From NCBI RefSeq assembly GCF_000001735.4, contig NC_003070.9:27327971-27391970 (forward strand): DNA of 64,000 nucleotides. The letters are read 5' to 3'. The notes beneath the pieces were generated by a model. That model saw nothing but the letters and a program-made list of their open reading frames with translations. It did not search any database and was not told the DNA's origin. Positions 22,283 through 33,775 of the stretch are shown piece by piece; the first letter of the stretch is position 1; every line of letters begins with the position of its first letter. The position numbers and the translations under genes were made by a program. This DNA is from Arabidopsis thaliana (Eukaryota > Streptophyta > Magnoliopsida > Brassicales > Brassicaceae).

Positions 22283-25200
22283 ATGGGAACTGTGGTTGGA
22301 ACTGTTGAGGACCGCAGAGATATGTTTGAGGGCAATGCTCAGACAAGGATCACACCATTTTCTTCAACAAATCAGATTGGAAATCCTGTTGCCTACAAGC
22401 TTGTCCGGGTATGGCTATAAATGTCTTCTTTTCACTGGCTCTCTTATAGTTAATCCTATTGTTTGATTTCTGCGTGTGGCTTCTGACTTCTGTGAACTTC
22501 TTCCAAGTTAGAACGGGGACAAAATAATCTAATAGGGGCTTCTGGATTTGAGAAATCTGTCTATTATGACTATATATATTAGCCAGCCTTTCAAAATCTT
22601 ATTTTGGGTTGTTTATGGAAATGGTTAGGTTTCAGGAGATGGGAGTCTAGTGCCTGCAACCGATGAAGAAATTTTGGAAGTCAATGACACCGATATGCAT
22701 ATTCCATCAGATACTTGTCAGACTATAGGCTACCTTGCAACCGATGAAGAAAATGTGGAGGTCGATGAGACGGATATGCATATTGCATCAGATGCTTGTC
22801 AGACTATAGGTTACCTTCCAGCTGAAGGGATACCTTCTCGGTTGTCCCAGATTGAAAGTTCAGAAGGTTTGGTTCCCTTAGACCCTTACATGTTGAACCG
22901 TTCTTGCTTAAAAGCCTATGGTAGTTTAGCTCTAATTATGCTCCTTTTCTCAGGGAACATATGTTTCTATGGTCAGGAATGCATTGTATATCCAAATGCA
23001 CTTCTTTAAACATTTCATATATTTACACAGAGTGATTATGCTAGATGCAAATCATAGAGAGAGCTAAATTTTTGGTTTCTTTTCCAAACTATAGATGTGT
23101 ATCAATCTATTGCAATTTCATACCAATTTCTATTATTGATATATATGCTTGTGTCTCTGTGGCTTTCTCTATCTTACGTTGAGGATTCAGATAAATTGGT
23201 GATAAATTTTCTTATTCTTTCAGCTATCAATTCAGGTTTATTGCATTCTGATAATGTGCAACCATATACAGACCAGGTAAAGTCTCGATCTGAGGTTAGT
23301 ACCAGTTCAAAAGTGTTGAAAATAGAATTAAAATTTATGGCATTGTATCATTTCCACAGTTAGATTCTTAATGTTTTCATAAGAACTCCATGAGAGACCA
23401 GATGGTCTTACTCCTAAGATTTTGCTCCATCTTTGAGATTTTTGCAGTATAACGAGGAGATGTTGCAAAAGGTTGAACAGGAAGAGAGGCTTGAGAATGT
23501 ACATGGATCTCAGATGCCTTCCACTCCTGCAGATGCCAATATCCAGTGTTCTAATGAAAACAACTTTTTTGAGGAGGATCAAGTCCACCATGAAGCTTTA
23601 CTGCAGGATGAATGCAAGATGAATGAATCTGATATGATGGAACGATGCTCAAACGCAGTTGCTAGTCCAAAAGAAACTGCATTGTCTGCTGCTGCTCAAA
23701 AACCTGATTTTTCTAGAGTTAGAGGTGAGATCTGCTTGGATAATTTACCGATTAAAGCACTGCAAGAAACATTCAGGGCAACTTTTGGCCGTGATACGAC
23801 TGTTAAGGACAAGACGTGGCTTAAAAGGAGGATTGCAATGGGACTTATTAATTCTTGTGATGTACCAACAACTAACTTGAGGGTGAAAGATAACAAGTTA
23901 ATTGGAAATCAAGAGAAGTCCAACGATGTGACGAATGCCATTAGAAAGGAGATGGGAGATGACGTAAGAGCTACTAAAATGAAAGATGCTCCATCGAGTA
24001 CTGATCATGTGAATGGACATTCAAACGGTGGCAACCACTATTACGCTAGTGAGGATTATTCCAGTGAACAGAGGGCTGCAAAACGAGTTAGGAAGCCTAC
24101 ACGAAGATACATTGAAGAACTTTCGGAAACAGATGATAAACAGCAAAATGACAAGTCAGTGATTCCTTCTAAAGATCAGAGGTTGTCCGAAAAATCTGAG
24201 GTCAGGTCTATCAGTGTCTCCTCAGGGAAGAGAGTTACTGTCACCAGGATGGTATCCCTTGCTGGATCTGAAATTGAGGTTCCTTATGTTTCTCATGTCC
24301 GGAGAAGCCGTCCAAGAGAGAACATTATGGCTCTTTTGGTATGTCTCTTGGTTACTCATGCTCCTCAATATAGTAAATTAATCTCATACCTTTCCTTTGA
24401 ACTGAAAAAAGCTTCCAATCATCTGGCTCGTGTTACATCTGTGCCTTGTGTCACATGCCAAATTCTATCTCAAGAAGCACAGATGTAAAAATAATAAAAT
24501 AAGTGATCATCTTCTATGCCATTATTTTGCTTTGCTGTTATGTCGGAATGTAATTAAGGATTTTACAACATTGTGTAGGGATGTCATTCCAGTTACTTGG
24601 AAGATAAAGCTAGTGCAGCAGAGAGTAACCTCAATCTGAGTCCATCCCAGTTAAGCAGTGAGGTTGTGAACCGAGATTCGGTGGAAAAGTCTGCTTCTCG
24701 ACCGGTCCAAAACGAAGTAAGAGATATCTGTTGTTTAAGTTACCTTACTCTCGTAATTCTCATTTCGTACTTTGCTGATAGTAGAAATGGTATAGGGTTA
24801 GATCTCATTTACCATCTACCTGATATAAGATGAATTTGGTGTTCCAGGTATGACACAGTTTCTCATTGCTTTATTGGTTTGCGAATGCAGTTTGCTACAA
24901 GTGACGAGAACAATGTGGAGCATATTCTCTCTGAGGTTGATCAAGAGATGGAGCCAGAGCACATAGACTCATCTGGAAATAGCTCGGATGAGAATAACAT
25001 TGGTGTGCCAATCATGCAAGGTGGTGCGCTTAGAAGGAAGCATCATCGAGCTTGGACTCTGTCTGAGATAGCAAAACTAGTTGAGGGTGTATCAAAATAT
25101 GGAGCCGGGAAGTGGTCTGAAATCAAAAAGCATTTGTTTTCATCACACTCCTATCGTACCTCTGTAGATCTCAAGGTAATTCAACCTTTTTAACCCTCTT

Positions 25201-25311
25201 TGCTTATACTATCAATCAAGGCTTTGGTTTAAACATCTTGTTGTTTTTTAGGACAAATGGCGAAACCTTTTGAAGACAAGCTTTGCTCAGAGTCCCTCAA
25301 ACAGCGTGGTA

Positions 25312-25350
<39 letters not shown>

Positions 25351-25513
25351 CTTTAGCTTCCAACTGGAGTTTCTTTTGCTCAAGTTGTAATAACGAGAGC
25401 TTATGAGTATACTGTCGTGTTTCCAGGGAAGTCTCAAGAAACATGGGTCGATGCATATTCCTACGCAGATTCTGTTACGGGTAAGGGAGCTTGCGGAGAA
25501 GCAATCTCAGTAA
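22283..25513 (+). CDS. TRFL6: TRF-like 6, telobox Myb-domain protein
   Basis: Eight coding exons: 22283-22408, 22629-22920, 23224-23276, 23448-24338, 24579-24716, 24891-25175, 25252-25308, 25427-25513, giving 642 aa. A Myb/SANT telobox domain is near the C-terminus (about 553-602): RAWTLSEIAKLVEGVSKYG, GAGKWSEIKKH, then VDLKDKWRNLLK, where the VDLKDKWRN helix reads the telomere repeat. A 27-residue tandem repeat lies at about 52-105 (ATDEE..DTDMHI.SD.CQTIGYL twice). The middle is basic and Ser-rich, with VRGEICLDNLPIKALQETF. TRFL6 (AT1G72650) is in the TRFL family 2 group, thought to bind plant telomeric DNA poorly in vitro. TRFL3 is its block paralogue. I place the exon 2/3 join (TAT G|CT ATC) by phase. 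Confidence 0.88.
25314..25346 (+). repeat. CT microsatellite in TRFL6 intron
   Basis: A (CT)n run of about 16 units starting 5-6 nt after the donor of the last intron (CAGCGTG|GTACCTCC). The pyrimidine run lies beside a weak GTACCT donor. Confidence 0.8.
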
Positions 25514-26190
25514 GCAAGTTTGTTGGAGATAGCAACAGAAAGGAAATGGAAACAAGGTCCGACTTCTTGTAGCTGAGTTTTTTTTGTAAAATAGCAACTC
25601 AAGTAAGGGAGACGAGAAATGTGAGATAAGATAACAGTTTCTGTAGTAGACTTGTAACTTTCTAAGGAGGCTTTGTGGGTTATATATATTTATGAGAAAA
25701 GTATTAAGTAGTGTCTGTGTCCTGAATTGGTATGAATGATTCTCTATAATATCCATGGAAGTTTGACTCGGACTTGAATTGGGCCTTTTTTTGTATTCGA
25801 TCCATTATTCCTTGGAGGTGGTTCTCGACCAACACGTACATGTATCTTTCTCGCTTTCTCTAGAACCATCCTACCCCTATTAACTCATCAAAATTTCTCT
25901 CCTTTCATGCAAAAGCTTCGATCTTTTAATGTTGTTTGATCGGTAGACAATCGATGCCAAAGTGGTGAGATTTTGTTTGTTAGATATGTTACTAATTTTA
26001 GAGTTCTTTAGATGATTTATCTCAGTTTAAAGTTTGTGTCTTTTTGAGTTAATGGTTAATTTGGTGGTGATTTTATGATTTGCCTTTGAATTCTGTCTGA
26101 TTGTTGTTGGTTCTTTTTATGCTGAAACTAGTGAAGATACCTCAGTCCTTACCTATCTCCAGAAATTGCAGTAGTAGATTCTGAAAGAAA
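25514..26190. other. TRFL6 to DRG2 spacer
   Basis: TRFL6 3'UTR, then the DRG2 upstream region and leader. A 5'UTR intron ending near 26168 is possible but not fixed. No gene was seen. Confidence 0.45.
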
Positions 26191-28573
26191 ATGGGAATTG
26201 TGGAAAGGATAAAAGAGATCGAAGCCGAGATGGCTCGGACGCAGAAGAACAAAGCTACAGGTTTCTCTTTACATTATATAACGTATAGATGTATAGACAT
26301 TGATTTGTCATATATTTCTGAAACAAAAGCAGAAGAAATGGTCAGCTAATGAAAATATTGTTACATTTTTTGGACAGAGTATCATCTTGGTCAGCTCAAG
26401 GCAAAAATTGCAAAGCTCAGAACACAACTCTTAGAGCCTCCAAAAGTAATGCAACTTCTTATTGTATATAGCTGAAGCAGAGTATTTAGTCTTCATTTCT
26501 AAATGTCTTTCAAATCTACCTAACAGGGCTCTAGTGGAGGTGGGGATGGTTTTGAAGTTACAAAGTATGGGCATGGACGTGTTGCACTTATAGGATTTCC
26601 AAGGTCTATCCTAAATTCACGCCCATCCATGATCCATGTATATGTCTTTGTTCCAACTTCAGAGTCCCTCACTATGTGTTTGTGGCTGTGATTTGCAGTG
26701 TTGGAAAGTCTACGCTTTTGACAATGTTAACTGGCACACATTCTGAAGCAGCCTCATATGAATTTACAACACTTACATGCATCCCTGGAGTTATTCACTA
26801 CAATGACACCAAAATCCAGTTGCTTGATCTTCCTGGGATTATTGAAGGTGCTTCAGAAGGAAAGGGACGAGGGAGGCAGGTTTAAATCGAATTGATTCTT
26901 ATTTTTTTTAGTCTCTAATCCCTTGCTATGAAATAAACTTAGATGGAAACTGTTTGTTTTTCAGGTTATTGCTGTTGCAAAGTCTTCAGACCTTGTGTTG
27001 ATGGTTCTTGATGCCTCAAAAGTACGAGCTATGGTTTTGATTTCCATATAAGTATTGTGCTGGTTCTGTCTTTTTTTCGTTTTTGCTATTTTAGTCTCAG
27101 TACTTCTTCTTCCCAAAATCGTTTTAGAGTGAAGGCCACAGGCAAATACTGACTAAGGAGCTTGAAGCAGTTGGTCTGCGTCTGAACAAAAGACCTCCAC
27201 AGGTAAATCTCATCTTTATCAATGGTCTCCCTTAATATCTTATAAACTAGAAACTCTTGGTTCTCTTTCACTTTATCTGCTTAATTTCTGTTTTCCATCT
27301 TTGAAAATGCTGCACTATCTTGATGTGCTACCATTTAGTGGTGTTTTGCTTTCTCTGGTCTAACAGATATACTTTAAGAAGAAGAAGACTGGTGGGATTT
27401 CTTTCAACACTACAACCCCCTTGACTCGCATTGATGAGAAGCTCTGTTATCAAATTCTGCATGAATACAAGATTCACAATGCTGAGGTACTTAAGTCCAT
27501 CTTTAATCTTGTTTTTATTCAGCCTCGGACAAGAATCATTACGTGCCTCTCTTGTCCGCTAGTTAGGAGAAGAACTATAAAAACTTTAAATCATATATTT
27601 TGTTGCTTCGTTGAGAGATGTCCAATGGGTTCAGTAATAAAAATTTCAGGTTCTATTTCGTGAAGATGCTACGGTGGATGACTTTATTGATGTCGTTGAA
27701 GGCAATCGCAAATACATCAAATGTGTATATGTCTACAACAAAATAGATGTTGTTGGAATCGATGACGTTGATAGGCTGGCACGGCAGCCAAATTCTATTG
27801 TTATTAGCTGCAACCTAAAGGCAAGTTCTTTTATTTTGACTATAGTAGTGTCTAAATAAGAATCCTATCCAGTGCGGTTCTAGGTTCTTCATAATGGTCT
27901 GATTCCTGTATAGTCTGAAACTTGTGAATATACTGGAACAGTCTGGTCTAATGGTAAATGATGGTGTTGCTTGAAACAGCTAAACTTAGACAGACTACTT
28001 GCAAGAATGTGGGACGAAATGGGACTTGTGAGAGTTTACTCAAAGCCTCAAAGCCAGCAACCAGATTTCGATGAACCCTTTGTCCTCTCAGCTGTAAGTA
28101 TAATATCCTCAACACTATTCAGGCTTATTTTGTATAGATAAGAATTTACAGATATGTTTTTCATGTTTGTACTTCACAATAACATCTGTGACAGTAATAT
28201 TTGATTACATGTGTCACTCCTCAGGATAGAGGTGGCTGCACAGTTGAAGATTTCTGTAACCAAGTCCACAGAACTCTGGTGAAGGATATGAAGTATGCAC
28301 TAGTTTGGGGCACAAGCGCTAGGCACTACCCTCAACACTGTGGTCTTTTTCATCATCTTGAGGATGAAGATGTTGTTCAAATTGTCAAGAAAAAGGTACA
28401 GAAGCATAAACTATTTTCTGATCTCTGTCTCATGATGAGAATGCTACATCAAATGTTGATGCTTGTCGAAATTTCAGGTGAGAGAAGAAGGGGGAAGGGG
28501 ACGGTTCAAGTCACACTCGAACGCACCTGCTAGAATTGCAGACCGAGAGAAGAAAGCTCCACTAAAGCAATAA
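26191..28573 (+). CDS. DRG2: Developmentally regulated GTP-binding protein (DRG)
   Basis: Eleven exons: 26191-26260, 26378-26445, 26527-26603, 26699-26879, 26965-27021, 27128-27202, 27367-27486, 27650-27820, 27980-28093, 28225-28395, 28478-28573, giving 399 aa. OBG/DRG GTPase: helix-turn-helix N-terminus, G1 GFPSVGKST (about 69-77), TTLTCIPG switch region, G3 DLPG (about 115), G4 NKID (about 246) and a C-terminal TGS domain ending [11 protein letters not shown]. DRGs bind ribosomes or their DFRP partners and act in translation. The intron after exon 8 starts GC, not GT (AAG|GCAAGT). AT1G72660; names differ between papers (DRG2 in UniProt, DRG1/DRG3 elsewhere). Confidence 0.93.
27821..27979 (+). 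other. GC-AG intron in DRG2
   Basis: The exon ends CTAAAG and the intron begins GCAAGTTC, ending AAACAG before CTAAAC (K|L N L D R). AG|GCAAGT is the standard consensus for rare GC-AG introns; no in-frame GT donor nearby keeps the NLKLNLDR sequence. Confidence 0.85.
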
Positions 28574-28927
28574 AACAGTTACTCATCCTGAGTTATCCCA
28601 AGTAATACAGATCTCATGTGTATTAGAACTATGTAATAGTTGTTGCTCACCAATTCTACTGTAAATTCTGTTCTTAGTCTATAAAAAGGCATTGGCATTC
28701 ATATCTTGATTTCATATTGACAAGAGCTAGGAATAGATTGTTTCAGAAATACGAGAAGTAAACGATTAATGATCCAAGTGCCAAACAACGACATTTGTAG
28801 TCTCGAAACTAATTCCTTAACATTCATATGTAAAAAAAAGATAAACAGAAGTTGCTTCTGTATCTATATTCCGTGTATGTGTTTCATGGGACCAACAAGC
28901 TGTTGAGATGATTGAAGGCACGATTGC
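28574..28927. other. Convergent 3' region, DRG2 and IQD8
   Basis: About 350 bp between two converging stop codons, so the 3'UTRs probably abut or overlap. No further feature was seen. Confidence 0.55.
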
Positions 28928-30687
28928 TTAGCCTCTCTGGCTCTTTGCCCACATATGTCTTCCTGTTACTTGAGCTGGTGGGTATAGATCAGTCCACTGG
29001 TTGTTCAACGGATCCGAACCAGCACTACGCCTTACATTTACATCTCCGTTGTAAGACATTGACTGTTTCTTTTCAAACGGTGTTTTGGAACAAGAGGACG
29101 AAGACCCTGATCGTCTCTGCTTAGCTTTAATAGATTGTGTGAGGCTCATGTAGCTAGGCTTTCTGTAGTACCCTCCTTCCTCAAGGAAACTTCCCGAGAA
29201 GGGAACTGGGGATTGAGAAGTCGATGAAGACTCAGAACTCGTAGCAGACGATGACATTGGAGGAGGTCTAGCCAAAACTCTGGTTGTGAGATTGTTCTTC
29301 CTGACCTGAACCGTATCATGTTCAGACACACTGCTCTCGCTTTTCCTTGCATTTTCTGATGAGTTTGTAGGACCTTCCATCAACCGACCTTCCCATGGCC
29401 TGTCTGCAACCCATCGGTCAAGCCAATTCCAACCTGGACTGCTCTTACACGACCCATTATTCTTTTTGACACTCCCTTGCTTGCTCGCCTTGGCCGGACT
29501 TGGACATGTCCTCGGCTGTGTCAAAATTTGAGAAACTCAATGAACACAAATGCTCTGAGAGAGAGTAAAATCCTCGCAAAATTGATTCTAGTTATGAATG
29601 CATTACCTGATGTGTCAATGCATATACCATAGCTCTCTCCCTCTTGATTGCTCCTTCTTGCCTCATTTGTAGCTTCGTTCTCACTTCATTGATACTTCCC
29701 GGGCTATCACACCAACCCTTCTGAACAACACATCATTGCAAAACATATACATTTAGTCTCCCACGAGTCCCATTCTATCCCAAAATCCATATCTGATAAT
29801 CATTACCTCAGCCTGTTTTGCCGGATCATCTTTTTGTTGATCAGATGGCTTCTCCAACTCCTGTCCATCTGAAGGCCCCCTGTTACAATGAGCTCGTACC
29901 CGAGCTTGGACTCGTACAAGAGCTTGCATACACCTTAGGGTGACATCTGCTTGTTTCCGGACTTGTCTCCCACGGAATATTGCCTGAATCCTCACTACGG
30001 CCTTCAGAGCTCTCAGCGCTTGTCTTGCCTGTAAAACGCATTCATAAAAACATTAACCACAAAAGCTTCAGAGAAGACAACAAATGAGCTGCTCAAATGA
30101 ATTGACTTAGTTTAATGATCCATTAAGTGTTGATGGTTGATTTAAGTTTCTAACTTTCTATTAGAATTGCAATCAGATGTTAAAACCAATGAACAGGTCA
30201 CTAAACCAAAGCAGACTATGTAAAGAGTTGATTAACAATTGAACAGTGAAGCAATCTCAGTAATAGTGGTTAAATTCACAAACCAGGAAAGCTCGAAAAG
30301 CAGCTTGAATCCGTGTAGCAGCCCATTCACGTTTAACAAGAAAGAAATCTTTCGGCGGAGCTCTAATGACAGCAGCAACAGCCGCCGTGAAAGAGTCGTC
30401 AGCAGAGAATGACGGCGGATCTGAGCCTAACGAAGGAGTTCCATAACTACCACCACGGCTCTTGAAACCCTTTGAGGAAGAAATCAAACCTTCCGATGAA
30501 GTCCTCCATAGTTTCCATTTCTTCTTGATGTTCTTCTCCTGCAAAAACAATAGAATCAGTTACTGAGAGATGAAAACAGAGATAGATCAAGTGTAAAGAA
30601 GAGAGCCTTTTCGAGAGTTACTTGATCATCAGTGATGTTTTTTTTGTTAGTTATCAGAGATTTAATCCAATTTCCAGAGCCACCCAT
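28928..30687 (-). CDS. IQD8: IQ67-domain calmodulin-binding scaffold, IQD8
   Basis: Five exons on the minus strand: 30687-30622, 30538-30284, 30028-29807, 29720-29607, 29515-28928, giving 414 aa. The start is [16 protein letters not shown], the usual IQD N-terminus. The IQ67 domain spans about residues 95-165: [36 protein letters not shown] and [14 protein letters not shown], with an intron splitting the first IQ motif at the family-typical place. A DUF4005-like basic Ser-rich tail includes the [16 protein letters not shown] motif. IQD proteins bind calmodulin and microtubules and scaffold kinesin light chain or cell-shape signalling. AT1G72670; IQD7 is the block paralogue. Confidence 0.95.
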
Positions 30688-31375
30688 TTGCTCAAATTTG
30701 AAACCCTTTTGTTGTTCTTCAAAAATCTGTAGTAAAGCTGGAGACTTTCACAGGTTTTGGAATCAGATCCGGCGGAGAAAGGTGGGTTCGAGAATATATT
30801 TGTAAAAAAACTCGAGAGAGAAGAAGAAGGAGAAGAAGAAGAAAGAGAAAGTTTCTGGGAACTTTGGTGGCCTGAAGAATGATGTCGACAAAAAGGTTTA
30901 CAATTGTTAAAAGAAGAGAAGAGTTTGAAATTTGAAATTTTGGGGAAGGAAGGAGAAAAATCATTTTTTTTTTAATTTAACGGTAACAACATTCATTGAC
31001 ATTTCGCTTTCGTCCACATAAATTAAATAACTCATACATTGGAAAAAGAAATAATTTATCTCTCATGCCTCGCGTGATATTAATCTCCTTTAATTTGAGT
31101 TAGGTACATATATATAGAGTTTATTACGAGATGGCCACCTTAGTTCTTGTTTCTTTATTTTTTACCCATAACTCTTTAAAGTCTAATTTTGGGAATTTTT
31201 GTAGTTTTTGTAAATCTCTTTTCCTCTTATTACCCAAGCTTACGAGCAATTTCTTCTCAGTAGTCTTAATTTATTTGCTTTACTAATGAAAAACGAGAAA
31301 ATACGTAATAAAGATTGTAGCAGTGAGTATTATTCTCTTATTACAGACTCCATTATTCCTTCCTTTGAGCAACAT
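30688..31375. other. Spacer between IQD8 start and CAD1 end
   Basis: IQD8 5' leader, GA/CT-rich around 30800-30860, then an AT-rich spacer into the CAD1 3' end. No other gene was seen. Confidence 0.5.
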
Positions 31376-32906
31376 CTATTTGAGGGAGTTCTTGATGTCA
31401 ATCACGAAACGGTACTTGATGTCCTTCTTCACCACTCTTTCGAGAGCTTCGTTTATCTTTTGAATGGGAATCACCTCTATGTTTGGATAAATCTTATGAG
31501 CTGCACAGAAATCTAACATTTGCTGTGTTATTTTGGTCCCCCCGGTTACACTTCCAGCGAGCATTCTCATACCTGTCCAGACATCTTTGGTTTCAGTATG
31601 ACAGTATCTTAAAGAGTATGTATGTAAAATTGGAGATTATAAGACCTTTTGAGAAACATACCAAGATTGAGATTGGCAGGACTGATTTTAATTTCACTTG
31701 GGAAACCAACCAATACATAAGTTCCAGCAATCTTCAAGAGAGACATGTAAGGATCAAACGCGTGATCACCAGATGCTGTGTCAACTAGAAAGTCTAGAGA
31801 TTTCTCTAGTGCCTGCATAGATAGATTCACAAGTTAAGTATTATCTGGTTCCAATCCTAAATAATCACAAGAAACTAATTAAGTCATTTCACTACCTTCA
31901 TCTGGTCATGGTCAGATGAGATAACGAAATTCTCAGCTCCTAGCAGATTCAAAGCTTCTTCTTTCTTGGAAATGCTGGTGCTAAAAACCGTAACACTAAG
32001 TCCAAAAGCCTTGCCAAACTTAACCGCCATGTGTCCAAGACCACCTAGCCCGATCACCCCAAGAGATTTACCAGGTTGATTCATATTGTGACGCATCATA
32101 GGAGCATAAACCGTGATTCCAGCACAGAGTAATGGTGCAGCTGATTCCAAGGGATAGTCCACAGGTATCTTGTAGCAGTACCTATTGTATTCAATATTTG
32201 AAACACAAAAGAAACTAGTACTGAGAAATCATTTGCTTCCTACTCAAACTAAACTCATATAGGCACTAACAACTTTCAAAAGTATGAAATGGCAAGAGAG
32301 GAAAGCAGATTATAACAACCTTTCATGAACAACAATGTGACTAGAGTAGCCTCCTTTAGTAACAGAGCCATCATGATCAATGCCATTGAAAGTAAAAACT
32401 CCTTTCGCACAATTAACTTCTTGTCCTTCATTACAATATTCACACTCCCTGCAGGAGTTAACATACGTTCCAACACCAACATGGTCTCCAACTTTGAATC
32501 GTTGAACATTAGGCCCAACCTTAGTCACTATTCCAGCAATCTCATGCCTTACAATAAGGAAAAACAAATGAATATCAATTCCACTAGTAAGGTGCAATTT
32601 CATAATCTAAAGTTTGGTTTTTGAAAACATACCCAGGAACCAAAGGGTACTTGGAGTCTCCATGTTGGTTTCTACTCCAGATAACATCAGCGTAACACAC
32701 TCCACAATGAGTGATTGTGAGTGAAACATCGTCAGTTGTAACAGACCTGGATGATGATGATTGTGTGTCAAAGATTGTTGCTTGAAAATGATCACTAAAT
32801 CATATGAATCTCACCTGCGAGTGATAGTATGAGGAGAAAGAAGACCAGATGGATCTCTTGCAGCCCAACACATGCACTCGTTTTCCACACTCTCTGAAGA
32901 ACTCAT
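31376..32906 (-). CDS. CAD1: Cinnamyl-alcohol dehydrogenase 1 (zinc MDR)
   Basis: Six exons on the minus strand: 32906-32815, 32746-32633, 32547-32320, 32181-31896, 31812-31662, 31572-31376, giving 355 aa. The medium-chain dehydrogenase layout is intact. Catalytic zinc ligands are Cys in [10 protein letters not shown] and His-Glu in GHEIAGIV; the structural zinc motif is [15 protein letters not shown]. The NADPH Rossmann loop is [17 protein letters not shown]. It reduces cinnamyl-type aldehydes with NADPH, in lignin or defence metabolism. CAD1 (AT1G72680) is a divergent class member, not the main lignin CAD4/CAD5. Its ATG is 347 bp from the divergent start of the next gene. Confidence 0.94.
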
Positions 32907-33252
32907 CTTTAAAACTAACTGATAGAGAAACAAAACTGCACAGACGAAATCAATAGCGTCGAGAGTGTATAAAGTCTTCTTCTTCTTCGCTTCCTTTGGT
33001 TGATCTGATCCAAAACCAAAACAGAGTAATCAATTTTGCTTTTGCAAGTGATTCAATTTCAATCTGGTCTGGTGTTTTTTTTCCTTGGACTCACTTACAA
33101 ACAAAAAGGCCCATTATAACCCAACAAGGCCCATTTAAGTTGAAATCGATTTTGATTTATACTGTAAAGACTCTTTTGCATCTGACGCAAAACGCCACCG
33201 AATCAGGAACCAAAAATAGAAAGCTGCAAGATCAAGAAGACAAAAACCATCG
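32907..33252. promoter_or_regulatory. Bidirectional promoter with twin GGCCCAT
   Basis: About 345 bp between divergent ATGs. Two GGCCCAT site II elements lie at 33108-33114 and 33128-33134, exactly 20 bp apart. Site II pairs are typical of housekeeping bidirectional plant promoters; sharing is inferred. Confidence 0.55.
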
Positions 33253-33775
33253 ATGGCGGATCAAAACCGATCAGGTAAACACAATGAACGATCAGATCTC
33301 ATCATAGGTTTATGCATATTGTTAAAAAGGAAGACTTTTTGATCAAGTTATGTTCGTTTCCTCAAATTTCACAATCAAAATTACACGTCTATTAATGGAT
33401 GGTTTTGATCGGAAATTTCTCTAAAGAAACAATAGAAACACGCCATGATAAGTCTATTTTTGATTCGTTGCTCTGTTTTGTCTCTTATGAAACACGAATC
33501 TAAACCCTTTGTTTTAATTGGGTATTTCCACAGAGGAGAAGACTGTGAAATCGCCAAATGTGTTTGAACGAGTTAAAGAAGAAATAGAGGCAATGGGTCA
33601 TCATGAAAAGTCCAAGAGTCGTCACCATGACAAAGAGACTCATGGAACAAGTGACGACATTGATGAGAGCACTCCAATTGATTATGTGAAAGGACCTGGT
33701 TTCTTTCAACGACTGAAAGAAGAGATTGAAGCTATCTTTAATGCTGTTACTCCCAAGCGTTCTTCAAAGAAGTGA
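33253..33775 (+). CDS. Small charged protein, unknown function
   Basis: Two exons, 33253-33274 and 33534-33775, phase 1, giving 87 aa. Two copies of a similar amphipathic block occur: VFERVKEEIEAMG (about 16-28) and FFQRLKEEIEAIF (about 64-76). They are joined by a His/Lys/Asp linker (KSRHHDKETHGTSDDIDE). The end is KRSSKK. No signal peptide or membrane segment. Position suggests AT1G72690, with a block paralogue on the AT1G17 arm. The internal repeat suggests a helical partner-binding protein; function unknown. Confidence 0.88.
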
